Positions 1 to 10,422 of a stretch of 64,000 nt of DNA are shown here, piece by piece. This DNA is from Anthoceros angustus (taxonomy: Eukaryota; Streptophyta; Anthocerotopsida; Anthocerotales; Anthocerotaceae). The stretch covers positions 1,674,001-1,738,000 of the forward strand of contig MU008165.1 of assembly GCA_010909165.1 (NCBI GenBank). The letters are read 5' to 3'. The notes under the pieces are model-generated. The model was not told where the DNA came from, ran no database searches, and worked only from the letters and a program-made list of their open reading frames with translations. The translations under genes and the position numbers were made by a program. Each line of letters opens with the position of its first letter. The first letter of the stretch is position 1.

Positions 1-61
1 CAAGATCGCCCGTCCGCCATCTTATCACCCCAAACCAGTGAGTGAGACTTTGTTATCTGCA

Positions 62-767
62 GACACTAGGAGTGTCCAGTGCCAAAAGAGGCGAGCTGCG
101 GGAGTGCCAATGAGGAAATGTGAAGTGGAAAGCATCAACATTGATTTCGGGAAGGCATGTTGCAATCAGATGTGTCTCCACAGATTGACAAAAGAAAGGT
201 TTCGTGAACAACGGTATCGCTATTTACAGATGGGGAGGCAGGAGCAGGAAACATTCTCGGAATCCCTGATACAGGTTGTGCGACAGGAGCCGGGGAACGA
301 CAAAGTTATTACTCATCTTCTGGGGACGGATCCTTTCCGATGCTGCTTGCATGCCTTCTGAAGAGTGTATTGCCTTGGCCACAGCAGGTATGAAGAGTTG
401 AAGAGTAGAGTCATACTGAATGCACCATGGGATGCCATGAGGTCGAATCCAAAACAGCAGTCTCACCATGCCTTAAGTGCCATAGCTTGGATGGACAATG
501 CTTTCCTGAACATGGCTGAGAGACTTCCAAATATCGAGGTCTTCAACCTCCCCGACACATGCACGAAACTAGAAATTTGGGGTGAATATAGGCGGCATTG
601 TCAACAAACAGGCCAGCAATATGTGACATACGCTTGGTTCTTGAAGCTATGGAAAGGGCACTTTAACAGGGTAAAGATTCCAAAGTCCAACAGATTCTCT
701 ACAGATTGCTCGCTATGTGCTGGATTGAAAACGACTATACGAAATACAATCTCAAAGGTTGATCAAG
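62..767 (+). pseudogene. DUF7869-like transposon protein, exon with in-frame stop
   Basis: The reading frame runs from a likely acceptor (TTATCTGCAG just before the start) to a strong donor (AAG followed by GTAAGT). It carries a Cys-rich segment (CCNQMCLHRL) followed by an Arg/Tyr-rich stretch. Later comes WGEYRRHC, an aromatic run with FLKLWKGHF, then KIPKSNRFSTDCSLC. This order of features resembles the N-terminal half of DUF7869 proteins, a family usually found as repeated transposon-like genes; that match is from memory. A TGA at 359-361 interrupts the frame, and the same frame continues after it, so this copy looks inactive. The rest of the protein is not seen downstream. It could instead be a live host gene with a small intron around 350-390, which I consider less likely. 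Confidence 0.5.
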
Positions 768-2325
768 GTAAGTACCATTCTTTTCCCTATCCCATGTGTT
801 CTAGCATATTGAGGGTGGTTGGCCGCGTAGGCCAAACCCTCAACGGTAGAAAAATGTGCTATGTCCACTATGTCCATATGCCCCCCGCTTCTAGTGTCAG
901 TTGCTGTGGTGGACGCTAGCTGACCGGCACCCACCATACATCTCATACCATATCCTTAGGGTTATCAGTGGAAGGGTCCAGTGGTCATGAGGGCGCCGGC
1001 CGGCCGGCGCCCTATACAGGGAAACCATGCATGTGCGTAATCACATTGCTTGGGCCCCGCCATGCCGGTGTCATGGCTATGACCCTGTCGAGCTTGGAGT
1101 AATAATTAGGTCATGTCCTCGGGGGCGCCGGCTGGCCGACGCCCTCTACCACATAAGCATACTTTGTCGACGATGAGGAAGGCGAATCCACTAATTACTT
1201 TGAATCCAGATTGAACCAAAATGAACCAAACTAGATCAAAATGACAAAGAGACCCAAACTTCTGCGTTTCACATTTGCCGGAGGATCCATTTCTCTTTTT
1301 GTATAGATAAATTGAGGATAGAGAGCCCATATCCAATAGTTTCTTTTTACCATTACAAGAGAATCTACTCCTCTCTTTCTCTCTTTTTCTTGGTGATAAG
1401 GCTCTCCATGACCCTACCTCTCTTTACATGCAAGACCCTACAACTTAGACTTGGGAGGAATCATTAGTACAATTAGAGAACATCCATGGAAAAGCAACAT
1501 GTGTAAAGGATAAGTCAAAATCATGCCACAACACAACAAGAGGCTAATGAAGTTCTATTAGCATAGACTGGACCAACCTATCCAATCTAGGTGAAAGACT
1601 TCATGAACATCATGCTCCACGTCTAGAAAAAATTCCTTAAAATGTTTTCTAGGAATCTAACTTTATGGACTTTCGTGGATGTCCACAAAAGCTTCTTTTG
1701 ACCCCTCCTTCCCCATCTCTCCATGGTAGTATCTAAAGACAACTCGAATTTCTTTCATCCTGCCCAGTGGTTTCAATACCAAGGATAGACGGAGGCCCGT
1801 TTGGCACACACGAACAGGGCATTGCCTAGGGAACAGTCCAAACCAAGGAACAACACACATTTGTCGGGTAGAGAGTTAATGTCTCTTTGTCTAACGAAAA
1901 ATAGAAGGAACGTCCGGAGCCCATCCAATGAGGGGAGCTCGTGTCATGATACAAGCAATATCCTATGCTGGGCAGCGCTATTATATAGGGGACATTGTGA
2001 GAGGGAATCGGGATCGAGCCCCGTCAGTTTTTTGAAGTGTGGGAGGCTGGAGCCAGGAACTGTGCGCCTTTGACTGGGCTCGACTACCTGGTTTTGTTGC
2101 ATGCCACAAACAGCCAAAGCATATGACCCCAAGTTGTGGTGGAGCGTAACCGGTTATCCCGCATCTGAGCCGCTCTGACACAGACAATTCAAGCGAGACG
2201 CGAGACGCGAATAGTTCGACTTGTGACCACCGCGCATTCTGCCAGTGCAGACGACTCGGCAGACTGCACCAGCGGCCGTGTGAGCGAGCTCCCGCCCGAG
2301 CGTGAGCGTGAGCTTGAGCTTGAGT
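768..2325. other. No gene recognised; GC palindromes
   Basis: No open frame here looks like protein. The stretch contains a perfect 22-bp palindrome at 991-1012 made of GGCGCC and GGCCGG steps, and a degenerate relative of it near 1122-1147. The last few hundred bases (2160-2325) are rich in GAGC/CGAG repeats and probably hold the 5' leader of the transporter gene downstream. Confidence 0.5.
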
Positions 2326-4260
2326 ATGGCCATGGCGCCTCCTCGCAACCGCGCGGGCCAGTGGATGGATGGCGGCATTTGGAAGGTGCATGTGGCGCTC
2401 ATCATCACTCAGCTCGGCGCTGCGGGATACTACGTTCTCACCAAGGCCGCGCTCAGCAACGGTGTGGACCGGTTTGTGTTTGCCGTCTACCGGAATGTCA
2501 TCGGAGTGACTCTGGTGGCGGGGTTCGGATACTTTCTGGAGAAGTACGATGCTGACTATCTCCCTGAATTAGTCCAGGTTGTGCCTTTGCTTCGATTCGT
2601 CCCGCCTCAGTCTGCTGTCTGCATTGCATGTTGCATTGCGTTGCGCCAATGTCCAATTGCTTTCGCGGAATGTTCAATTCGGTCTATTTTGTTGCAGAGG
2701 GGAAAGAACGCGCTTGACGAGCTACACCTGGCTGCTTCTGCTGGTTTCTGGGTTTACGGGGTGCGCTTCTTGGTTCTCTTTGTGTTGCATTCCTGCTGGT
2801 TTGTGGCACGCAAGGATTTGGTGCTTAACTCGTGTTACATGCTTGCTGGCTGCACCAGAATCTTTGGAAACCAAGTCTTCTTTCTCACCGGGCTGGCTCT
2901 CACCTCGACAGCGTATGCTGCGGCATTGCAGATTGCGACTCCGATGTTCACGTTTTTGTTCGCTTTTCTCTTCAGGTAACCGTCTGAAGGGGCCTCCGAT
3001 GCCTGGATGTTTTGTTAGTGGTGACTTTGCAGGAGAGCTGACTATTGAGCGTTATGTCAGGATTGAGGAAGTACGTATCAAAAGGCGAGACGGACAGGCC
3101 AAGGTTCTCGGTGTCTTGTCTTCTCTATCTGGTGCCGTGCTCATGACTTTTTACATGGGGCCAATTGTGCTGGGATTTGAATCACCCGAGCTTCTTCATG
3201 CACCCTCGGAGAAACTGGCTCTTTACACTTCCAGTTTCATTGGTTCAAAGCTGTCAGAGTTTGGCATAACACCCTGGCAATTCGGCTCTGCTTGTCTCAT
3301 TGCCAACACTTTGTGTATGGGAATATATGTGAATTTGCAGGTAGGTGCAGTGATTTTGCTTCGAGGTCTTTTAAGTAGATCCTACACGACTACTGTGTGG
3401 CTGCAGCTCACGAATCTGTGACAGCTGAAGAACTGATCCGCCTTTCCTTGATGCAGGCGCCGATTCTATCAAGATATCCCGCACCTCTCTCTGAAACAGC
3501 TATTGCTATGTTCTTTGGAGCAATCTTCTTAATCGTGACGGGATTGTTCACGGTAAAAGATACCGATGCCTGGATCATAACTAACGGCCTTGACATCGCT
3601 TCCATTACGTATGCGGTGAGTTTGGCTAGGATTACAAGTCTCGTTAATAGACATTCTGAAAAGGGTTAAGCTGGTGCTGCACCGTCTCTCCTTTTGCTGA
3701 GTCACGCAGAACAGTGAATTATCGCGTTTCTGGACTGTGATTTGTGCGTCTACAGGGCGCAATGGCATCTGGGCTGAACTTCGCACTTAACACATGGTGT
3801 TTCCAACGAAGTGGGCCTTTCCTGGTGGGGGCATATATCCCCTTGCAGCCAGTTGTATCAGCTCTGTTTGGCCTCATCTTTCTCGGCGACGTTGTCTACT
3901 TGGGAAGGCATGTCCAGCTACTCAAATTGCAATTTTTCCCTTACCTACCCAGCCATGTGCTGATTCATAATTCGTCTTTGGAGTGCAGTATCTTGGGAGC
4001 TTTGTTGGTGCTGTTGGGGCTCTATCTCATCACCTGGGGGAAAGTCCAGTCGAGAATGTTACAAGAGCAAAGGAGTCTGCCGCCTAATGAGAAGCCGTCT
4101 ACCGTTGACTCTGCATTGAAGGAGCCCCTGCTGAACAAGTACGTTCCGAAATTGTGCCCTTGTTGTGCCCTTCCAGTTGTTAACCAAATAAGTTGTGCCC
4201 CTGCCCCTTCCGTCTCTAGACCTAAATCGTCCTCTTGTCTGCAGTCATGATCGGAAATAG
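2326..4260 (+). CDS. WAT1-related (EamA/nodulin MtN21-like) transporter
   Basis: Eight exons are inferred: 2326-2543, 2698-2760, 2859-2975, about 3019-3340, 3457-3615, 3756-3907, 3989-4138 and 4245-4260 (about 398 aa). This is a multi-pass membrane protein of the plant drug/metabolite transporter family; known members move auxin or amino acids. Exons 1-3 give the first EamA repeat, with GAAGYYVLTKAAL, YRNVIG, GNQVFFLTGLALTSTAYAAA and TPMFTFLFAF. Exons 5-7 give the second, with GLNFALNTWCFQRSGPF, IPLQPVVSALFGLIFLGD and ILGALLVLLGLYLITWGK. The central cytosolic KRRDGQAKVLG motif is typical. The start is the first ATG after the GTG/TTG-rich leader (ATGGCCATGG). Intron 3 is problematic: the strongest acceptor (3032) breaks frame, while a 43-bp intron ending at 3018 keeps it. 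Intron 6 uses a GC donor. The substrate is unknown. Confidence 0.9.
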
Positions 4261-4429
4261 GAAGTGGAAGAGGTGCTTCTTTTCAAGGGAATGGTAACGG
4301 GATTGGAGGCGAAAAAGTTTGCAGGTTGGGTGGGTAGCTAGCTATAAATAGGTGCGGGCTCAAGTGGTGATGGCGACTGCAAAAAGCAGATATCCGCTGT
4401 GTTGAAGATCAACAACAAGGATGTGCTGC

Positions 4430-4965
4430 GAAGAATCGAATGTGGAATGCCCCCAGAGCTTGCCCAGGAACCAAACCCCATTTCGTCCCTGTCTGTGTGC
4501 ACCTGAACAGGGACTGCATATGGTGGGATAGTAGTAGACTAAATGGCCATGGTTTTTATGGGTGTACCGTGCCAACTCCTGTATCGTCCCTGTCTGTGTA
4601 CAGCTGAACAAGGACTGCATATGGTGGGATAGTAGTAGACTAAATGGCCATGGTATTTATGGGTGTGCCTTGCCAACTCCTGTATCGTCCCTGTCTGTGT
4701 ACAGCTGAACAGGGACTGCATATGGTGGGATAGTAGTAGACTAAATGGCCATGGTATTTATGGGTGTGCCTTGCCATCTCCTGTATCGTCCCTGTCTGTT
4801 AAGCCTGAACAGGGACTGCATATAGTGGGATCTAAGTAGAGGAAAAAGGCCATGGTTTGCCAGGAAGGGTCGGATTGCCAACTCTGGTATCGTCGCTGTT
4901 TGTTGAAGCTGACAAAGGAATGCAGACAGTGGAATGCAGCGTAAGTACAAAATCTGTGGCATAAG
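4430..4965. repeat. Tandem repeat, ~101-bp unit, about five copies
   Basis: The motif CGTCCCTGTCTGT recurs at 4484, 4585, 4686 and 4787, with a decayed copy (CGTCGCTGTTTGT) at 4891, so the period is 101, 101, 101 and 104. Each unit also carries GACTGCATATGGTGGGAT and AAATGGCCATGG. Copies 2 and 3 are nearly identical and the outer copies are more diverged, as expected for expansion from the middle. The array begins about 170 bp after the transporter stop codon and may lie in its 3' untranslated region. Confidence 0.93.
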
Positions 4966-6849
4966 CTCACGAATGTGACGTGCGCAAGGGTTGCCAGTTA
5001 GCTCCCTCGTGGGAAATCTTGATGGGCATACTGGTAGCAGGTAATATTTGCATGCACTATCTCTCCTTAGTCAATCTTGAAAAAAAAATTTAGGTGTCAC
5101 TTTTGTATCACCTGTTGAATGGCCGAGTCGGCCGAGTACGCCGTTTATTAACCCCTCAACGACGGCCCCTTTTAAGCTATTTTTTTCAAGGAAATTCACC
5201 GAGAATCTATTTGAAGCTTTTTCTAGTTCAAAAAAATGTAATTAAATTACAGAGAAATTAGACCAAGGTTCTACGAGAATTTTGCTTCCTACGAAGTGTC
5301 ACATGCCCAAAACCACCAGATTTGAAATTGCTGAGCCGATCGGAACAACATTCATCCAAGGAACCCAATGTTTCCTTCCTTGAATGGCGAGTTCGGCAAC
5401 CAGAAACAACGGGGGCCATTTTCTTATGCAGCCAAGGTATAGGCAAGTTCGTACAACATAATAAACTAGAGCAGAGACCATAAAAAATTGCATTGATGCC
5501 ATCGAAATGCCGGAGTCCTATACAAAACTGACGGCACACTCAAACATGCATGGCAGCAGTGTCCGGGAGACGCGTCCATAGATGAGCACTCCATGTTCAC
5601 AACCGGTGTGCCTTGGTTGAAGTCCCACCACATGGACTCTCTCAATTGGCTAGAACACATGGTAGGCATTTGATCCGGCACAGCCTCACCGCGTGACTGG
5701 CCACCGCCTTCTCGCCACATCGACAATCCTCGTCTCCGCCCCACCGGCTCAACCCTTCGTCCCCTGACTCCCGACACTTGTGAGGCTAGTGACAGTGCTG
5801 GTGGGTGCTGTGGATGCTGCCGTGCCAACTACTCGGAGGCACCGCCTTGCTCCGAACACCATGGCCTCTCTCGGCCCCCCCAACCTGCGCACTTCCACGT
5901 CAAGAGATGGGCCTGGCCCAATGTGCTCAGGCGGAAAATGTATAAGAGCTCATGCTAAACAAGGAGGTGTCGCGCCATGGCTGCATAGCGCTCATGACAC
6001 ATCGAAGTTCCTACAGCGTACAGTCAAGGACTTTCCATGAGAGCCCATGCCCAAGTTTAACTATTGTAAACACAATGTCCAAGTCAAAACCGCAAATGGA
6101 AAAATCATTCTCTCCTGGAAGCTTAGGCAAAACCCGTTTGTCCCTTTCCCCAAGAGCTCACACTATGAAAAGAACCCTTTTGCGATCCGTATGGCTGTTC
6201 CCACGAACAAACATCAGCAATCCGCCTGCCGGTGCGGATTGCTGCCCTTTAATACTACCTACGCGCTTGCCGAATTGCTGGTGCCCGTTTAGCGTGCCTT
6301 GGCGCTCACCTCGGAAGCCGCGCGACGCCACCCGTGGATTCAGCGAACAGTAAATCCGCCGTGACTGCGGCCGTTTTGGCTTTTAATACTCTCTGTCAAT
6401 ACCTAACCCTTGGTCACCCATGTATCTCACATGAACACATGCACATAACCGCATGGATACCCATCACAGGTCATCCTCATGTGTCTATGTATGCCCACAT
6501 GCGGGCATACATGTCAGACACATACACACTCGACAACACATAAACACATCACTCAACACAACACTCTGTGTGTTATGACAGAGGCTTGCTTGCCATGCAG
6601 CCCCGGCTGAAAAATGACTCGCCCCTGACAAAACCACGGGCAACGTCTCCAGCAACTCCCGATCCATTCCACCTTGCGTTCTGAACGAGATGCAAGCCAC
6701 CTATGAAGAGACACATCTCTAACAAACAAGACTAGTCCAGGGTTTAAGTATGTTGTTTCATAATAACACATATGAACAAATTTTTGTATTATTGATAATT
6801 AACGCAAAGAGTCAAGCTACAAAGTTCTCTCTCTCGTGTCTTCGCTCTT
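4966..6849. other. No gene recognised
   Basis: Only short, overlapping frames on both strands are present, and none resembles a known family. Around 6390-6560 the DNA is rich in CACATG and CACACA. The 3' end just before 6850 could be the tail of an LTR, because it is followed by a candidate primer-binding site. Confidence 0.45.
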
Positions 6850-6854
6850 TGATT

Positions 6855-6868
6855 TGGTATCAGGGCAC
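6855..6868 (+). other. Candidate retrotransposon primer-binding site
   Basis: The sequence TTGGTATCAGGGC matches the plant LTR-retrotransposon primer-binding site complementary to the 3' end of initiator methionine tRNA (usual form TGGTATCAGAGC). It lies about 690 bp upstream of the Copia gag start, a long leader for Copia. No matching LTR pair was confirmed, so this may belong to an older element. Confidence 0.4.
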
Positions 6869-7550
6869 CCGATCCTCGGGTCCTGATGCGGGAGGTGTAG
6901 AACCGCATCATGTGATGATGATGATCCTACGTGCCTTGAAGATGCGCATTACAATCCCTCACTTGTTTATGAAATAGAGAATGACAAGGAGACGGGGTTA
7001 TGGCACATGGCGTGTGGTTCCTCCTGCCACAACAGTGAGGGAACAATCTCGGAGTCATGTGCATCAGATATGGACTCCTCCATATACCGTGGCCAGGACC
7101 GGAGTACTCCTAACGAGAATTGGATCTCCATGCCTCGCAATCTGAACATGAATGTTGTAAATCCGATACCAGAAAGAGCCCAATGAACTTTATTTGGTAG
7201 ACGAGAACCTACCACTTACAATCAAGAGAACGCACGATTGACAGCCGGGGAACTTTTGGAAGCGATCAACCAACTTCATGTTAGGATTACCGTTCTCATC
7301 AATATGTTGGCGCCCTCGCAAGAAGCTCTTGTCTCGCGGTAGGTCTCCAACCCACCTCCTGAGATTTGAGCGGGCACGTCGGTAAGGGCGTGAAACACCA
7401 CCAATTGGCATCTTCAACATTCAGACGGTTGAAGGGCCATATTTGAATTTATTATTTTATTTAGGGTATTTTCTCTAATGATTCAGACCTAGTTGTTCCT
7501 CCTCCTTGTCGTTATAGTTATAGCTTGTATCCAAGGCATCATAATAGCTT

Positions 7551-8471
7551 GTGTCTACCTATAATAACGACAAGATGTTAGGAACAACTCCCTCTGCCAG
7601 TTCCATGACAACTAATGTGTATCACACCACACAGAGTAGCACTGAGTTTAGAGAACGTGACTGTTTCAATGGCACCAAGTACAATATTTGGGCTATCAGG
7701 ATGAAAGCGGCTTTAGATCTGAAGGACGTATGGGAATTTGTCTCTGGAAAGAAACAAGCTCCCATACCGAGGACCTCTACATCACGATCGGTGCCCCCAT
7801 CACAACAGGCTATCGACGAGTGGAACAAAGGTAACAAGACCAAGAAGTACTTGATCATTAGCGGTCTCGATGAGTCCATGATGGATGTTGTTAGCATCGA
7901 CACCGCCAAGGAGATTTGGGATGATCTGGCCAATCTGTATAAAGTACAAAATGTCATGACCTTGGTGGAAGCCAGGATGAGTTTCTACTCACTGCGACTT
8001 AAGGTCAAGGAGAGTGTTGCTACGTACCTGGGCAAGTTTCAATACTTGAGATCCCAGCTTGCTCTTCTCAACTCCACTATGTCTGAATTGGACCCCGCTG
8101 CTCAACTACTCTCTAGCCTACCACCTAATTGGCAAGGGTTCGTGTCGCAGCAAAATGGCCCCCTTCTCGCAGCTTCAGCGGCAACAGCTGCAGATCAGAC
8201 ACCATCCAGAATACTAGCTCAAATAGCTAGAGCTATGCTGCAAGAGGAAACAATGAAGAGGTTAAATGCAAGTTCGACCTCTAATCAAGAGGACAAGGTC
8301 CTTCTTACAGAGAGAAAGGGCAAGTGGAACAAGAAACCAAGTAGGTTTCATGTCAATCATACTAGTAAAGGTCAGAACAGCAAAAGGAAGATTAAGGGAG
8401 CGTGTAACTGGTGCCTTATCGAAGGTCATTGGGAGAAAGATTGCCGTAACAAAAGGGCAAGGGAGCCCTGA
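7551..8471 (+). CDS. Copia retrotransposon gag polyprotein
   Basis: A 306-residue open frame with the layout of plant Copia gag (UBN2 type). It has the early FNGTKYNIWAIRMKAAL segment, the VWEFV..., DEWNKGNKTKKYLIISGL and KEIWDDLANLY motifs, and a C-terminal zinc knuckle CX2CX4HX4C (Cys285, Cys288, His293, Cys298). Gag forms the cytoplasmic virus-like particle and binds element RNA. The frame ends at a TGA (8469-8471), but the same frame continues into protease, so in an active element gag and pol were probably one polyprotein. Confidence 0.9.
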   Translation: MSTYNNDKMLGTTPSASSMTTNVYHTTQSSTEFRERDCFNGTKYNIWAIRMKAALDLKDVWEFVSGKKQAPIPRTSTSRSVPPSQQAIDEWNKGNKTKKYLIISGLDESMMDVVSIDTAKEIWDDLANLYKVQNVMTLVEARMSFYSLRLKVKESVATYLGKFQYLRSQLALLNSTMSELDPAAQLLSSLPPNWQGFVSQQNGPLLAASAATAADQTPSRILAQIARAMLQEETMKRLNASSTSNQEDKVLLTERKGKWNKKPSRFHVNHTSKGQNSKRKIKGACNWCLIEGHWEKDCRNKRAREP

Positions 8472-8641
8472 AAATACCAACCTCCTGAATCACACCTTGC
8501 AGAGAGCCCTACACGCACCATCCCTTCTGTAATGACTGTGTGCTTCTCTACATCTCGAGGCTCGACATCTCTTTGGTATCTTGATTCAGGCGCATCTGCC
8601 ACAATTTGCAACAATAGAGATTTGTTCACCACTTTTGAGCC
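8472..8641 (+). pseudogene. Copia protease fragment
   Basis: Reading on in the gag frame after the TGA gives the aspartic protease segment with LWYLDSGASATICNN near 8573-8615 (catalytic D-S-G-A at about 8583-8594), ending at ...LFTTFEP. The frame then hits TAG at 8643, where unrelated DNA is inserted. Protease cleaves the Gag-Pol polyprotein; here it is cut off from the rest of Pol. Confidence 0.85.
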
Positions 8642-8914
8642 GTAGAGATCTAGCAAGGGATCGAGGATGCAAGAGTAGGAAGCTTAGAAAAGAATTAATT
8701 AATTGTATGTGTCCATGAGACTACAAGACGGTAAGCGAGCAAGATGTGTCTGTTCACAGAGGTGTGAACCAACCGTCAACAGTCACGACGTATGAAACGT
8801 GACAACGTTTCATATCTACGTTAAATAATTAATTAATTAAATTAACCCTAAAAGCCTGGCTATTTAATACTATAACTTGATAAGGTATGGTATTTCTTTA
8901 AGCCAGACTACTCT
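8642..8914. mobile_element. ~270-bp insertion in Copia pol; LTR-like piece
   Basis: This block separates ...TFEP (left) from FKPDYSGQVVIV (right), which would be contiguous in an intact Copia protein. The flanks share AGCC (left TTTGAGCC, right TTTAAGCC), which may be a worn target-site duplication. Its right ~100 bp recur at 9774-9873. It contains AATTAATTAATTAA and a TATTTAATA box, as in an LTR promoter, but lacks the usual TG...CA ends. It may be a solo LTR or a small non-autonomous element. Confidence 0.6.
8799..8902. repeat. AT-rich ~100-bp module, copy 1
   Basis: The block runs from GTTTCATATCTACGTTAAAT through CCCTAAAAGCCTGGCTATTT to GATAAGGTATGGTATTTC. It is repeated almost base for base at 9774-9873; the visible difference is the order and length of an AATTAATTAA run. 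Confidence 0.9.
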
Positions 8915-9773
8915 GGACAAGTGGTGATTGTCGCAGACGACAGACCTGTTACTATTAAAGAGAAAGGTACTATACAGCTGACTACTTCACTAGGAACTGA
9001 GCTATTTCTGGACAATGTGTTCTATCTACCTTCTATGTCAAAGTACCTTCTTTCTGTTCATGCTCTTACTACCAGATGTAATATATAATTTCTCTTTACA
9101 TTGCAATGGTGGATGTCGACTGTTTGAGGGTAAGGCCCCAGAACACTGCAGAGCCATTGGAAGAGCTCAAGATGAGCTATATATCCTTCAGCTCACATCT
9201 ATAGCTTCTTCTAAGGGAAGGTCTGCAATATGCGATGTAGTACATATGTCTGCAGATGTTTCTAACAGGACATTCTTGTGGCACATGAGACTTGGACATC
9301 CTAATTTGCCTAAGCTCCTGCGACTCTTACAAGGAGATTATTACAGGACCAGAGAAGGATCACCCAAATTAGGGAAACATATGCCTATGTGTGAATCCTA
9401 TGTGGTGGGCAAGCACAAACAATTGCCTTTTACCAACACCAACGCCTCGAGCAACTACTTTGCTTGAATTGATACATGCGGACATATGTGGTCCACTCAG
9501 TCAGCCTTTCTTAGGAGGAGCAGAGTATTACCTCGTGGTCGTTGATGATTACAGTAAGTTTACACATACTTATCCGTTGAAGAAGAAAAGTGATGCTTTT
9601 AGCACCTTCCAGAATTTCAAAGTGATGGCTGAATCTCAGACTTGCTCCAAGGTTCACTGTTTGCAGACAGACAACGGAGGTGAGTTTAGCTCTAACGCTT
9701 TTTAGGATTGGTGTAAGGCACATGGAATTTTGCGGCAGTATACAGTATCTTATACATCCCAGCGTATCTTCAG
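8915..9773 (+). pseudogene. Copia protease end, GAG-pre-integrase and integrase (truncated)
   Basis: The frame resumes with SGQVVIVADDRPVTIK and LFLDNVFYLPSM. It continues through the GAG-pre-integrase motif (FLWHMRLGHPN near 9270-9300) and the zinc-binding CxxC region, then enters the integrase core with HADICGP, YYLVVVDDYSKFTHTYPLK and LQTDNGGEF. The first two acidic residues of the DDE triad are therefore visible. A frameshift lies near 9450 and a TAG at 9703-9705. The coding match stops at ...VSYTS near 9760, where the AT-rich repeat begins. No reverse transcriptase follows on this strand. Confidence 0.85.
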
Positions 9774-9873
9774 TAAACGTTTCATATCTACGTTAAATAA
9801 TTAATTAAATTAATTAACCCTAAAAGCCTGGCTATTTAATACTATAACTTGATAAGGTATGGTATTTCTTTAC
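9774..9873. repeat. AT-rich ~100-bp module, copy 2
   Basis: Direct repeat of 8799-8902. It marks the exact point where the + strand integrase sequence ends. After the shared GGTATTTCTTTA the two copies diverge, so that point is probably an element boundary. Confidence 0.9.
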
Positions 9874-10422
9874 TCCCACTTAGACAGGCTTCATGTCCCT
9901 TTATCTTGTGTGTTGCTGTGCAAGTTACCTGGCCTCAATTTGCCACGGCCATGCCCCAGTAATGCTCTTGACGTTGGTGATGGTTCTGCTGCTGCTAATT
10001 GCGGTGATGCGTACGTCGCTAGAGTCCGTGCTCGCTGTGCGCGCAGTTCGCTAGGGTGTAATCTGCTGAGAAGGAGTTGAAGGCAGCTCATGCTCGTCGG
10101 CGCAGGCTGAAGGGATTTCTCTGACTTGCTCCAGATGCTCCCTTTCGCTTCCTGCCCAAAATTGCATGGACAAATTTTATGTATGTCGGTAGCGAGTTTA
10201 CTGAAGAAGGCCGCTGATCAACAGATATGGTCGGACTTCTGTATGCTCCCAGCTGTTATCCTCCATATATTCTTCTAGGAGTTCTAACCCTATGTTGGTT
10301 GTTTTTGTAGAGCCTTGGTATAGGTGCACCACCTCCATGTCTCTGAGTCGCTTAAGAGTAGCTGAGAACCTGCACGAGTTATTGTGCTTGTGCTGTGCTT
10401 GTCTTGTGGGAATTTTTGACAG
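9874..10422. other. No gene recognised; spacer between Copia halves
   Basis: There are no convincing protein motifs. This is the 3' side of the reverse-strand RNase H fragment, where an LTR would be expected, but no TG...CA-bounded repeat could be paired by eye. Confidence 0.4.

Noticed and set aside
38-361. Independent small gene ending at the TGA
   Set aside because: The same frame resumes directly after the stop with continuous family-like sequence, so it is one broken exon.
4430-4965. Tandem array as a CRISPR array
   Set aside because: Units are directly contiguous 101-bp repeats without unique spacers, in a eukaryotic genome.
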